Assembly: GCA_000149265.1 (NCBI GenBank)
Contig: CH002026.1
Span: 133,898-197,897, forward strand
Direction of reading: 5' to 3'
Source: Ciona savignyi
Taxonomy: Eukaryota > Chordata > Ascidiacea > Phlebobranchia > Cionidae
Length of the DNA: 64,000 nt
The notes below the pieces were generated by a model. The model was not told where the DNA came from. It worked only from the letters and a program-made list of their open reading frames with translations, and did not search any database. Below, piece by piece: positions 44,046-54,683 of the stretch (positions are counted from its first letter, which is position 1; every line of letters starts with the position of its first letter). Both the position numbers and the translations under genes were made by a program.

Positions 44046-45014
44046 TTATTTACAGAAATCGGTTGAAGGATAAAGCATACAATGCAGTGAATAAAATTGC
44101 GAAGGATCTTGTTCTTCATTGAACACTTTGCTTTGTGATTCATTTTTCATGTCAATTTTATTAGTATTTGACCACCCTAAACTTACTTGTTTGTAAAACG
44201 TTTTTGGGTTTATATCACTTAATTTCTCATAGTCGGAATGAAACAAATCAGAGAGTATAATATCTATTTTAAGAAGGGCGGTTATAATAAAACCAAGAGC
44301 GCAGTCGTCGGCCATACCCGCTTCCATTTGTGTCTTAACCAACTTCTCCCTTCCACACCACGGCTTCATCTTTATTGCGAGTGGCCTTGAAATGCAACAT
44401 CCGGCACCTCCGTGAGCAAATTGGTAACGATAAGTCTTTCCGTGGTAGCCGGTATCAAAATGATGAACAGAAAGCCTACCCAGGTAAATGTCACTGGTCC
44501 AGTTATAGCTTTTAACTAGTTCAAGCAAGCGGGTTGGATTTACGTAATTATCGTCATCAAATCGGCACCACCATTTCTTCCCCGTAGACAGAAAAGTGTC
44601 GTACTCTGTTCCCATTTTGCAGCCTAAGTTTGAATAACCTCTTCCCGTGCCACAGTGGGTGTTAACCAAATGGCCGTTCGCGGTGTGATTCAGTTGGACA
44701 TCGTCCCCATCAGTAAAAATATAAGTCTGTTTCTTTGCCAGATTAAACCAAGTCTTCATAATATGAACTATTCGAGTTTGGTGGAACTTCTCTGATGTTT
44801 TAATGCTGATGAAGATGTCGTCTAAGGTCACGTCTTCCATACTTTTATCTTGTAAAGACAAATTTCCATCATTGCCTTTTACAGTTAGATGATTAAAGTC
44901 AGGATTTAAATGTTGGGAAAAATCGCGAAAGCCCACTTTTGTAATATAAGCAAAGATTAAAAATACACTGATCAACAATACTACCAGCAAATGGATAATC
45001 AACTTATTGGGCAT
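44046..45014 (-). CDS. Fringe-like beta-1,3-N-acetylglucosaminyltransferase, copy B, single exon
   Basis: 322 residues, same frame and length as copy A. Signal anchor near residues 9-27, ISIKTSEKFHQTR, KKWWCRFDDDNYVN (DDD at 153-155), HGGAGCCISRPLA, DDCALGFI and the end SLHCMLYPSTDFC are intact. It is closer to copy C than to A: B and C share GRLSVHHFDTGYHGKTYRYQ and EKLSDINP, where A has other residues. Acceptor TTCTTTAG lies 19 bases before the ATG. Looks functional by sequence. Confidence 0.92.
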   Translation of the reverse strand: MPNKLIIHLLVVLLISVFLIFAYITKVGFRDFSQHLNPDFNHLTVKGNDGNLSLQDKSMEDVTLDDIFISIKTSEKFHQTRIVHIMKTWFNLAKKQTYIFTDGDDVQLNHTANGHLVNTHCGTGRGYSNLGCKMGTEYDTFLSTGKKWWCRFDDDNYVNPTRLLELVKSYNWTSDIYLGRLSVHHFDTGYHGKTYRYQFAHGGAGCCISRPLAIKMKPWCGREKLVKTQMEAGMADDCALGFIITALLKIDIILSDLFHSDYEKLSDINPKTFYKQVSLGWSNTNKIDMKNESQSKVFNEEQDPSQFYSLHCMLYPSTDFCK

Positions 45015-46439
45015 CTTCTTTAATTTGCAAACACTAAAGAATTAAAAAAACATATTTATTTTTTAAACAGACTGAAATGATAAAATTTGTACAACAAATT
45101 TTCAATTGCGGGAAGTATATTTTAACAGTTCTTCTTAAAATGCATCAATAAATTTCACACTTTGGTATTTCCTGGACAGACTAATATACAACATGCATTT
45201 TCGATCTCATTTTTACTATATTGACATTAATAGTGATCGTGTTTTATTCAGCTGGCATCTCGGTATTCGTATTCTTTTTCATTTTCAGTCGTTAACAAAT
45301 AATTAAAAATTGAGCGTCGTGATATCGAGATATTTCCTTCCTAAACACGCACAGAAAGTCCGACAAAAACTTACATCACTTAGGTTATTAACTGTAAAGG
45401 ACTTTTCACTGTATAGAAGTTGTAAAATTTAATTGCTTTCATATAAAATTTCATTTAAGTAAATGCTGGGTCAAACTAGGTAAAAGTGCTTGATGTAAAG
45501 AATTAAAGCTTGCCTTTGCAAGATTACATTGTCTGAAAAGCGAAGAATATTTCTGCCGAAATCAACTTCTGTAAAACTTACAGACTAATCGATTAAGAAT
45601 CATAATTTTTATAACGATATCCATCGTATTTATAGATCGCACACTAACTAAATACAAATTATATAACTGAAACAATATACGCTAGAGAAGCATGCAGTGA
45701 GTAATAACTGTATGGTGAAAAAGCGGAAACGTTGGAAATAATAACTGTTAGTAAGTCGATATCCAGAAAGCCCTTATTCTGGCTTTGTATATACCTTACA
45801 TGTGGGAACATATACCAGCGGTGTAAAAAAATAATCTTATTTATACAACTGCTCGGATTTAAGTTGATCACGGTTTGTTAATTTAAAAAAGGTGTGTAAA
45901 AAACAGTCATTGCGCATATTGGTAGAGGCAGCTCCAAAACCTTAATATAAGTTGTAACGGATAGCTCAAAATCCATATGGACAAATTATACAACATGCGT
46001 CTGGAAATTGACCAAGTGAAGAAACAGATGGTCTGACAGGATAGTACTTATTCATACGTGACAGCATCAATGATACACAGAAACGCCCAGAAGTTCTAAC
46101 ATATCGGCGAACAAGTGAAGGAAATATTGTTTCGTTTGCGATAGGTTGGGCCATTTACGTTCCCTATGTAGGCTTTACTAGATCATGGATAATTAGGGAT
46201 TGGGTACTAACGCAGTCGCTTATCACTTTTGAATAGACGAGGCATAAATTTAATAACCCTACGAGAAAACCCAACTGAAATGAATGTATTTGTGACGATT
46301 ATTGCGGGTAGGATTGCTGACGTGCGTTGGCTGTACTGGACAATTAAAATCATACCGAATAGCAAATTAAAAAAATAACGATGGGGTACGTGTCTACAAA
46401 AGTACAGTCTAGTTGACATACAGCCGGGCAATACTAAAA
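45015..46439. other. non-coding flank of Fringe B
   Basis: Collinear with 31.53-33.42 kb of unit A, without the SINE of 31773 and without the 36-bp minisatellite. No gene seen. Confidence 0.6.
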
Positions 46440-46605
46440 TGATAGAAACTGATCGTTAAAATTACGCAAACTAATTCAAACCTTGCCCTAAACACAAATC
46501 TCAACCCCAGAACTAACCCTAACTCCAACCCCACGTTTAAAACTAACTCTAATGTACTCATCTTCATTTTAGTGTGCCATTCCCCCTTTTTAGTTTCCCC
46601 TTATA
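46440..46605. repeat. MITE remnant, unit B counterpart of 33425-33590
   Basis: Same CCAGAACTAACCCTAACTCC core and TTTTAGTGTGCCATTCCCCC end. Confidence 0.6.
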
Positions 46606-46653
46606 TAACTGGTTATAACTGAATTCAAATTATTTATAGATTTAAATCTAGCT

Positions 46654-47484
46654 CAGTGGTTCTTAAACTTTTTCAGTCGCGCCCCCCTTGAGATTTGTGA
46701 TTTATGCTCACGCCTCACCTACTTAAAAATCAAATTTCCGAAAAATAGAGCAATAATTTATTTGCCATTACCCTGCTTAGTGTAAAGGATGCAAGGGTTC
46801 GCGAACCGTTTTTTAAAGTTCGCGAATTACAAAATTTAACAAAATCGCGAAAATATAAATTACCGTTACTGATTTCGCGCACTTTTAATAATAAATCATC
46901 AACACAATATAATATAACATAATATTTTGCCTTTAACATAATATAACATTTAACAATGGAATTACTATTACATTTATTTACCTTGCTTTTAATTTGCATT
47001 ATTGACGCAAAATAAGCATTTCTATCACAAAGCAACAATAGCCATTATGCGTTAATATAGCACGATTCCTTTATTTATGATTGGCGGAGATGCGACACAC
47101 CTTTTTATAATAAGGTTATATGGTGTTTTAACAAGTAAGATTACTCGTTTTTGGTTAGGTTTGGTCGATATTCGTCCTATCCTACACGCGTTAACTCACG
47201 ACACGTTTATTGTAGTTTATCATTACTATTTAATAACGGTACTGTTTTCTTAATGAATTATCTTTCTGGCTTCAAAGATTAGTTTGAGAGGTTCCGAAAC
47301 CGCATTCTAAGGCAATTTAACATAGCTAAAGCGCGAAAACGATTTTCTCGTATCCCACGCATTTCGCGAATCGTTTCAAAATCGTTAATTCGAACCCTGC
47401 AATATGTCACTGTCATGCTCGCGCCCCCCTTGAGAAGCTTCCACGCCCCCCAAGGGGGGCGCGCCCCCAGTTTAATAACCCCTG
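46654..47484. mobile_element. hAT-type MITE, 831 bp, perhaps composite
   Basis: Left end CAGTGGTTCTTAAACTTTTT, right end CCCCCAGTTTAATAACCCCTG. Perfect 8-bp target duplication ATCTAGCT (46646-46653, 47485-47492). Unit A has the single ATCTAGCT empty site near 33932. An inner inverted pair, GCAAGGGTTCGCGAAC near 46790 and ATTCGAACCCTGC near 47390, suggests a second element inside. Confidence 0.85.
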
Positions 47485-47624
47485 ATCTAGCTAAATCATC
47501 CTAAATGTAAAACTGACGGGAAGTCGGATTAATTGTGACGTAATAAAACCATTCAAAAAAATTCTTCTGTAATTTTACTCAATTATATAAACCAAAGGGA
47601 AGGGGCGGTAATACAGTAGACGCG

Positions 47625-47858
47625 CTAATTATTATAACTTTGGTCCGGAATTTCTCCATTTAAAAGTATTTGTTTAATTGAGATAATATGACCAACATTT
47701 TCCCCATCTTCCTTAATACAGTGTGGTATTTTTTCCACCACGCACTTATAACTTCGCCTTTTCAACATGCATGCTGCGTGTAGGCTCTTTACCCGGAGAG
47801 TCACTTCGGTATGACGTTGATTTACTAACGCAGTATTTACTTTATTATGCGCTACCAT
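47625..47858 (-). CDS. short conserved open frame, copy in unit B (uncertain)
   Basis: 77 codons with HTEVTLRVKSLHAACMLKRR and GHIISIKQILLNGEIPDQ. The C-terminal 47 codons are nearly identical in unit A (34027-34170). No signal peptide and no recognised domain; the first codon in frame is an ATG at 47858. It may be a fragment of a larger spliced gene or chance conservation after a recent duplication. Confidence 0.25.
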   Translation of the reverse strand: MVAHNKVNTALVNQRHTEVTLRVKSLHAACMLKRRSYKCVVEKIPHCIKEDGENVGHIISIKQILLNGEIPDQSYNN

Positions 47859-47976
47859 AGCTTGTACATATTATTACATACTCTACAATAGTAAGTAAAA
47901 GGCTTCCATCTGCTGCGACCTACCTACACTCGAGGCGATATGAATACGGCACACCGTTTTTATGGACAGTTTAAAC

Positions 47977-48256
47977 CAGGGATGTCCAACCTTTTATTGT
48001 AGTGGGCCGCATTGTCACTTGAAAAAATTCAATGGGCCGCATAACTTATTAATTCAATGGGCCGCAGAATCTTATAGTTATATATAACCTGCGTATTCAT
48101 GTTGCTATCATAATATAGCCTACTATTACAACGTCCCTAAAAGCTGACTGATACATTTTAATTAGGCTAAGATTCAAATATCAAAGTACTATTGGGAGTG
48201 AAAATGACTAGCGGGCCGCACAAAAATATGAGGTGGGCCGCAGGTTGGACATCACT
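47977..48256. mobile_element. hAT-type MITE (GGGCCGC family), unit B copy
   Basis: Same insertion as 34395-34674: preceded by CAGTTTAAAC and ending GTTGGACATCACTT. Confidence 0.8.
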
Positions 48257-48453
48257 TACTGCAAATCAATTGTGCATTTTGCGGCTTTCTGGTACAATTA
48301 TTTGTACATAAATATACACATACCAATTATTAATAAACAACCAGCTTACCAACTGTTTTTTAAAAAGGTCGATAGGGTTAGCAATCCATATATATGCGTG
48401 TTGTCGCTACAACAATTAGTAGAAAAAGGAAAAAATACGGTAGAAGCTGTATG

Positions 48454-48562
48454 GTACGGTCGTGTGGCCGAATGGTTAACGCGACCGATACATATACCGA
48501 CTCTTATACAAAATAACGGTCCGAGTGACGAGCCCATAAGGGTTCGAAACTTGGCTTGGTAA
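48454..48562 (+). repeat. SINE family 2, full length
   Basis: ACGGTCGTGTGGCCGAATGG head, CGATACATATACCGACTC, GGGTTCGAAACTTGGCTTGG end. Confidence 0.75.
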
Positions 48563-49077
48563 AAATAAAACAAAAAAACGGTAGAAGCTGTATAGGAGAG
48601 GGTGTTTCATGCGGAACGAAAAAATCGTTTTTCCCTTTTTTAGAGACCGATTCTTCTCTTTTCAAATTGTATAGCGCCCAGGATGATTTTCAAACCGCAC
48701 GTCTTTAATGGTATGATGAATATAAATGCAGCAGTTAGTAAACTGTTATTAACAGATTTTATTAAAAGTACCGGTAATATATCGATACCGGGGTAATGCA
48801 CAATGACCCTGTGGTTGACTGGTTGGGTTAGGAATACTGTTCAGGTAGAGATTGGCGCCAGGATTGGGGTTAGAGTAAGTTATCCACCCGGATTAAAGTG
48901 GTTGGTCGGCTGTTATTTGGTTTAAGATTACTTATTGTATTTACGAAGAGTCGGGAATGATTGTCTGTGAAATGCCTGCAGACGGCAGAGGTTCCTGTAA
49001 AATTGCACAGACCAACTTAAGCCACCATAATAGGCACTAATAAATGCTCGACGTGATTAAACAGGCAAACTTTTAAA

Positions 49078-49300
49078 AAGGTATCATTCAAGTTTATCCC
49101 AATGAATTGTAAAGGGCGTTAATACGCGGGCAACGGTTAGATTACCTTGCGTCCACCATGGGGTTACCGGAGCCACTGCAGTGTGTGGTGTACAATTAAA
49201 TTGTTTCTTTAATTAAGTGAAATAAATTAATGCACTAGAATTGGTCAATGTCTGCAAGAAGGCCATAATGTGTCATACGACAAGACCAATTAGCTGGAGA
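49078..49300 (-). repeat. diverged SINE family 1 copy
   Basis: GTTTATCCCAATGAATTG, ATACGCGGGCAACGGTTAG, GTTACCGGAGCCACTGCAG. Second of two related copies in unit B. Confidence 0.6.
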
Positions 49301-49571
49301 CTAGTTTCTAATATGCAACTATTCGAACGTGCATTGTACTCAATACAAAGAACGTGTATTGCACTAAATGCTAAAGAACGTGCATTTCTCTCATTGCTAG
49401 AGAACTTGCAATCCAACCCACGTTGTAGTCGAGAACGATCGTATGTGAACTGCCTGGAGACGGCAGCGGTTCCTGGAAAATTGTCCAGACCAAATCAAAC
49501 CACAATAACACGCGTTAAAGATTTCCCGACGTGATTAAATGAAAACTTTTAATGGAAAGATCATTTAAGGT

Positions 49572-49775
49572 TATCCCAATGAATTGTAAAGGGCGTTGAC
49601 ACGCGGGCAATCGTCAGATTACCTAGCATCCATCGTCCTGTTACCGGAGCTATTGCAGTGGTTGACACTTTTTTTTATTTAGTAAAATAGATTAATGCAG
49701 TCGAAACGGTTAATGTCTGCAAGAGCTTTGCCGAACGACACAACCTATTAGCTGAAGACTAGTTTCTTTAATATG
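49572..49775 (-). repeat. diverged SINE family 1 copy, counterpart of 35478-35680
   Basis: Nearly identical to the unit A copy, including the GTCCTGTTACCGGAGC and ACGACACAACCTATTAGCTG stretches. Confidence 0.6.
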
Positions 49776-49799
49776 CATCTATTAGAACATAAAAAAGTC

Positions 49800-50455
49800 C
49801 AATGCACTAAATGCTAGAGAACGTGGGATGCACTAAATGCCAGAAAATGTACAACCCATTCAAAGCCAGAAAATGAACAACCCATTCAAAGCCAGAAAAC
49901 GTGCAATCCACTCAAAGCCAGAAAACGTACAATCCACTCAAAGCCAGAAAATGAACAACCTGCTCAAAGCCAGACAACGTACAATCCACTCAAAGCCAGA
50001 AAATGTACAATCCACTCAAAGCCAGAAAACGTACAATCCACTCAAAGTCAGAAAACGTACAACCCACTCAAAGCCAGAGAACGTACAACCCACTCAAAGC
50101 CAGAAAACGTACAATCCACTCAAAGCCAGAAAACGTACAATCCACTCAAAGTCAGAAAACGTACAACCCACTCAAAGCCAGAGAACGTACAACTCACTCA
50201 AAGCCAGAGAACGTACAATCCAATCAAAGCCAGACAACGTACAATCCACTCAAAGCCAGAAAACGTGCAACCCACTCAAAGCCAGACAACGTACAATCCA
50301 CTCAAAGCCAGAAAACGTACAACCTACTCAAAGCAAGAAAACGTACAACCCACTCAAAGCCAGAAAACGTGCAATGCACTCAAAGCCAGAAAACGTGCAA
50401 TCCACTCAAAGCGAGAGAACGTGCAATGCACTCAATACCAGAGAACGTGCAGAAA
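49800..50455. repeat. 26-bp minisatellite, array B, about 24 copies
   Basis: Same unit as array A, opening with diverged copies (GCACTAAATGCTAGAGAACG) and ending in ACCAGAGAACGTGCAGAAAC before peptide gene B. It lacks the LTR element, so it shows the uninterrupted form. Confidence 0.95.
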
Positions 50456-50577
50456 CGAAGAGATCGGTGATGGGGAAGTCATTACATCCTCTTGCTGTTT
50501 TGTCTATGAGGAAATAACTACCATGTTGATTCGTCTAGAGGGAAGTCATCAAATCGTTGCGATGTCTCGAACAGGAG

Positions 50578-50584
50578 TATATAT
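50578..50584 (+). promoter_or_regulatory. TATA box of peptide gene B
   Basis: TATATAT, 63 bases before the ATG, as in copy A. Confidence 0.6.
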
Positions 50585-50640
50585 CAAAGCAAACTGCATC
50601 GTTTGAATATCAGAACTTTACTGAAACAAGAAGTATAACA

Positions 50641-51147
50641 ATGGACCGCAAGATTGCAATTCTTCTCTGCTTTATACTTCTCGTGGTGAATGAGATGGGC
50701 ATCGTTCAAGTAAACGCCTCGAAGAAATGGACTTACGACTATACAGACAGGTGTGTGTAACATTCCTTAAAATATATTATTTCGTAAGAAATATATTTAT
50801 AATTTAAATGAATGTTTTTGTTACAAATTACACTTTGCTCGGGCAAAGCAACCCGACTATAAATATTTACTTAAACCTTTGATAACAAATGATCACTCTT
50901 TATTTTTCAGAAATAAATACCAAGCGTTTGCAGAGGGTAAGTTTTCCGTATATTTATCGCATGTGGCACAATCGAATACCAGTTATCGCAAATTTTAAAT
51001 ATTATTCGTAATTACATGATTATATTATTACTTTGTTGGCACAATAACGGACCATTTATTCCTTATAAAAAGCATCTACAAAACCTAACCGCATTTTATC
51101 CCACAGATATCGCAGAGTTATTGAACGCCGAAAAGCATTGGCAGTAA
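50641..51147 (+). CDS. small secreted peptide, copy B (three exons)
   Basis: Exons 50641-50750, 50911-50936 and 51107-51147 with intron phases 2 and 1 encode the same 58-residue protein as copy A. Exons 1 and 2 are identical in DNA; exon 3 differs by GCT/GCA and CAA/CAG, both silent. The introns have accumulated more changes and a deletion of about 40 bases in intron 2. Identical protein despite changed introns hints at purifying selection or recent conversion. Confidence 0.8.
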
Positions 51148-51225
51148 TTTGAATGTGTGCACCGATTGATAAATGTGATGCACAATAAAATATAATGAAC
51201 TGGAATATAATGCAGTTGATTTACG

Positions 51226-51335
51226 ATCGTGTGGTCGAATGGTTAACGCGACCGATACATATACCGACTTACATACAAAAAACGGTCCTGGTGACGAGAC
51301 CATCATGGGTTCGGAACTTGGCACGGTAAAAAACA
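51226..51335 (+). repeat. SINE family 2, full length
   Basis: ACGATCGTGTGGTCGAATGG through ATGGGTTCGGAACTTGGCAC. Confidence 0.75.
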
Positions 51336-51337
51336 TA

Positions 51338-52105
51338 AATAAATAATGCTGTTGACTTTGGGGCGGGAAATTATATCGATGTTTATGCCCGTGAATGGGA
51401 TAGCGCAAGGGGCACAACTTTTTAATTATCGAGCATTTTCGATTAATCACTTTTCCACTGCCTTTCTTTCTAACGTCGATGAACTTATTAAGCTCTTTAC
51501 CCAAGTTGGATTTGGGTGGTTAGAACGCTTCCTGCTTGGATTGGGACAATTGTACATACGAAGCAATTCGAAAACCGTGTTTGCGAAATGCGGCGCAACG
51601 ACTCTTGCCGTACGCTACACAGAACCTAATTAATTAACCAGATATTAAGTTTGGGGTAATTAGACCCTTAGATCCTATACTCTAGAATTCCTTTTTTTCT
51701 ACTAAAATAACTGAGTCCACTCGATTGCGGGTTAGTACTGCCTTTTAATTCTTTAACAACGTACAAACGATTCACAAGCAGTAATATTTGCAAAGTCAAT
51801 CGCGAGAAATAGCGTAATTCGACGGTTCGCGAACTAAGTCTTTTTGAGTACGAATAATGCTAATAGCTTTGGCTGCTAATAGCAATTAAGCGTCAGTCCA
51901 GTCTTGTCCAATCTTTTCCTCTCTCTCTCCCGACGCACCCAAAACGTCAGCTTTTAGTTACCACGCCCGCGATGTTCACAAGAAAGTTTGGCGAAATCTT
52001 TCAGTATTGGTTTTAAGTTGGCGCCCTTTCCTCGTCACTTGACCTGAGCAGCGAAAGGTATTTCTCCACCTTCCCATGCCGTGCGCAGCAACACATTCTT
52101 GCAAG
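51338..52105. other. unit B-specific stretch, about 770 bp
   Basis: Absent from the matching place in unit A, where the SINE at 42505 is cut and joins directly to the sequence equivalent to 52.11 kb. No TIRs, LTRs or secure gene were found. A deletion in A is as likely as an insertion in B. Confidence 0.5.
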
Positions 52106-53206
52106 ATCCTAATGTTTCAAATAGCTCCACTGCACCCAGTTCGATGATGCCCTGCCTTCAGGCAAGGTCATATCAAACAATGGACATCGGATTGCACATC
52201 AGAACCCGTGTCTGGTACGGAGATTGCCTAGACACCCGTAAACAAGTCCGTGGCAAAGCTGTAATTCTATGTAACCCGGTGACGTCATATGACAGATCAC
52301 CGCATGCAAGCGTGTGATATGATCATTGCTTAGATGAAATTCGTGTAAACAAGTTCGTGTCGTAGTGTAGGGTGATGACATCATTGCGAGTCTCCGTATG
52401 AATTGCCTGTAGACGGCAGCGGTTCCTGGCAAATTGTACAGACCAATTAAAGCCACCACAACGCGAGTGAACATGGAAACGTTTGGGGATTGATTTATCC
52501 CTTTAAAATTCAGTGGGTCAGTTTATAAATAGTATTAGAACAAACGCAATTTCGCTCTGACGTGTAATTTAAGTCTATTAAAAGAGGACATTAATCTAAT
52601 TCTGTAAAGTTAAGCAGAGTGTGTTTTGAAAAACCGATTAACAAACAGTAATAAGCATGGTTATAGTTTATTTACCTATTTAAACGTCTTTTCTGCAGCG
52701 TTGAAAGTTTGAGTTACCACATGCTTAAGTATTGACTTTTCGCGCAAATTAAATCACGCGGCGTTTAATGAAAAGGACAATCTTTGTGGCACTTGTGCCA
52801 TCGGTTGCCTACGCCTGCTTTATAATAATTAAAATTCTAAGCATCGATCTTGTTTTATACATTCTTATACTCAATTTGTTGTTTTAAGCTGACAACGTAA
52901 CAAATTAAGGAAGCAATAAATATTATTGGTGTAGATATCTATCCTTAACACCAATAAACAATAAGATACACAAACTTATGTATATTTTTTATGTTTTATC
53001 ATCCAAATACAATATTGCTTTAAGCAAAAGCAGTTTATATTACATTGGGTGCGAAAAAATAATACGCGAATTAATCACATTAGATTGATATTTCCAAGCA
53101 TGACCTTCATATAATGAAACACGGATTCATGCATGCGCACCTTAATAACATGAATAACCAAACATATTTACACGCTTATAGTGAGTTACGAAAACAGTTG
53201 AAAATA

Positions 53207-54175
53207 TTATTTACAAAAATCGGTTGAAGAATAAAGCATACAATGCAGTGAATAAAATCGCGAAGGATCTTGTTCTTCATTGAACACTTTGCTTTGTGAT
53301 TTATTTTTTATGTCAATTTTATTAGTATTTGACCATCCTAAACTTACTTGTTTATAGAACGTATTTGGGTTTATATCACTTAATTTCTCATAATCAGAAT
53401 GAAACAAATCAGAGAGTATAATATCTATTTTAAGAAGGGCGGTTATAATAAAACCAAGAGCGCAGTCGTCGGCCATACCCGCTTCCATTTGTGTCTTAAC
53501 CAAAGCCTCCCTTCCACACCACGGCTTCATCTTTAATGCGAGTGGCCTTGAAATGCAACATCAGGCACCTCCGTGAGCAAATTGGTAACGATAAGTCTTG
53601 CCATGATAGCCGGTATCGAAATGATGAACGGAAAGCCTACCAACGTAAATGTCACTGGTCCAGTTAAAGCTTTTAACTAGTTCAAGTAAGCGGGTTGGAT
53701 TTACGTAATTATCGTCATCAAATCGGCACCACCATTTCTTTCCCAAAGACAGAAATGTGTCGTACTCTGTTCCCATTTTGCAGCCTAAGTTTGAATAACC
53801 CCTTCCCTTGCCACAGTGGGTGTTAACCAAATGCCCGTTCGCGATGCGATTCAGTTGGACATCGTCCCCATCAGTAAAAATATAAGTCTGTTTCTTCGCC
53901 AGATTAAACCAGGTCTTCATAATATGAACTATTCGAGTTTGGTGGAACATTTCCGATGTTTTAATGCTGATGAAGATGTCGTCTAAGGTCACGTCTTCTT
54001 TAACTTTATTTGGTAAAGAAAAATTTCCATCATTGCCTTTTACAGTTAGATGATTAAAGTCAGGATTTAAATGTTGGGAAAAATCGCGAAAGCCCACTTT
54101 TGTAATATAAGCAAAGATTAAAAATACACTGATCAACAATACTACCAGCAAATGGATAATCAACTTATTGGGCAT
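53207..54175 (-). pseudogene. Fringe-like glycosyltransferase, copy C, nonsense at codon 205
   Basis: Same 969-nt frame as copies A and B, including the signal anchor and KKWWCRFDDDNYVN. The codon for Gly205 of the conserved GGAG motif is TGA at 53561-53563 (GGA in A and B). Downstream the frame is otherwise open to the normal stop (CCISRPLALKMKPW onward). The truncated 204-residue product would keep the DDD motif but lose the C-terminal third, including DDCALGF and the paired Cys. No other lesion is seen, so the change is recent, polymorphic or an error. Acceptor TATTTTTCAG upstream of the ATG is retained. Confidence 0.88.
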
Positions 54176-54385
54176 CTTTTTTAATGTATAAACACTGAAA
54201 AATATTTTAAATAAGTATTTACTTTTTAAACAGACTAAAATGACACAATTTTTTTACCAAAATTATCAAACTGGGAAGTATGTTTTAACAATTCTTGTAA
54301 AATGCATTTAATTTAATGAATTGTACCGTTTCGTATTTCCTGGTGATATACTAAGATACAATATGTATGTTGATGCTGTCCGACG

Positions 54386-54683
54386 GGTTAGTCTGGTGGT
54401 TTAGTGCGACGCCTTTTAACCGAAAGGGTTAAGGTTCGAAACTGGTCGCAAGCTAGTCGGTTGTGTTCTTGGGCAAGGCACTTAACAGACATTGTCTTAA
54501 CCCGGCGGCTCAATGGGTTCATTAAATTAAAGGAACGTGTATATCATGTACAACACACTATAATAGCTCCGGTAACTCGACGGTGGGCGCGAGATAATCT
54601 GACGATTGCCTGTTCGTTAACCCCCCCCCCCTATTTTTTTAATTCACGGAGACAAACATGAATATTCTATCCTATTACTGTTA
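54386..54683 (+). repeat. SINE family 1, full length
   Basis: GGGTTAGTCTGGTGGTTTAG head, GTGTTCTTGGGCAAGGCACT, ATGAATATTCTATCC tail. Present in unit C only. Confidence 0.85.

Larger units (their letters stand above)
44046..53160. repeat. segmental duplication unit B
   Basis: Fringe B, flank, 26-bp minisatellite, peptide gene B and spacer, collinear with unit A. Confidence 0.85.
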
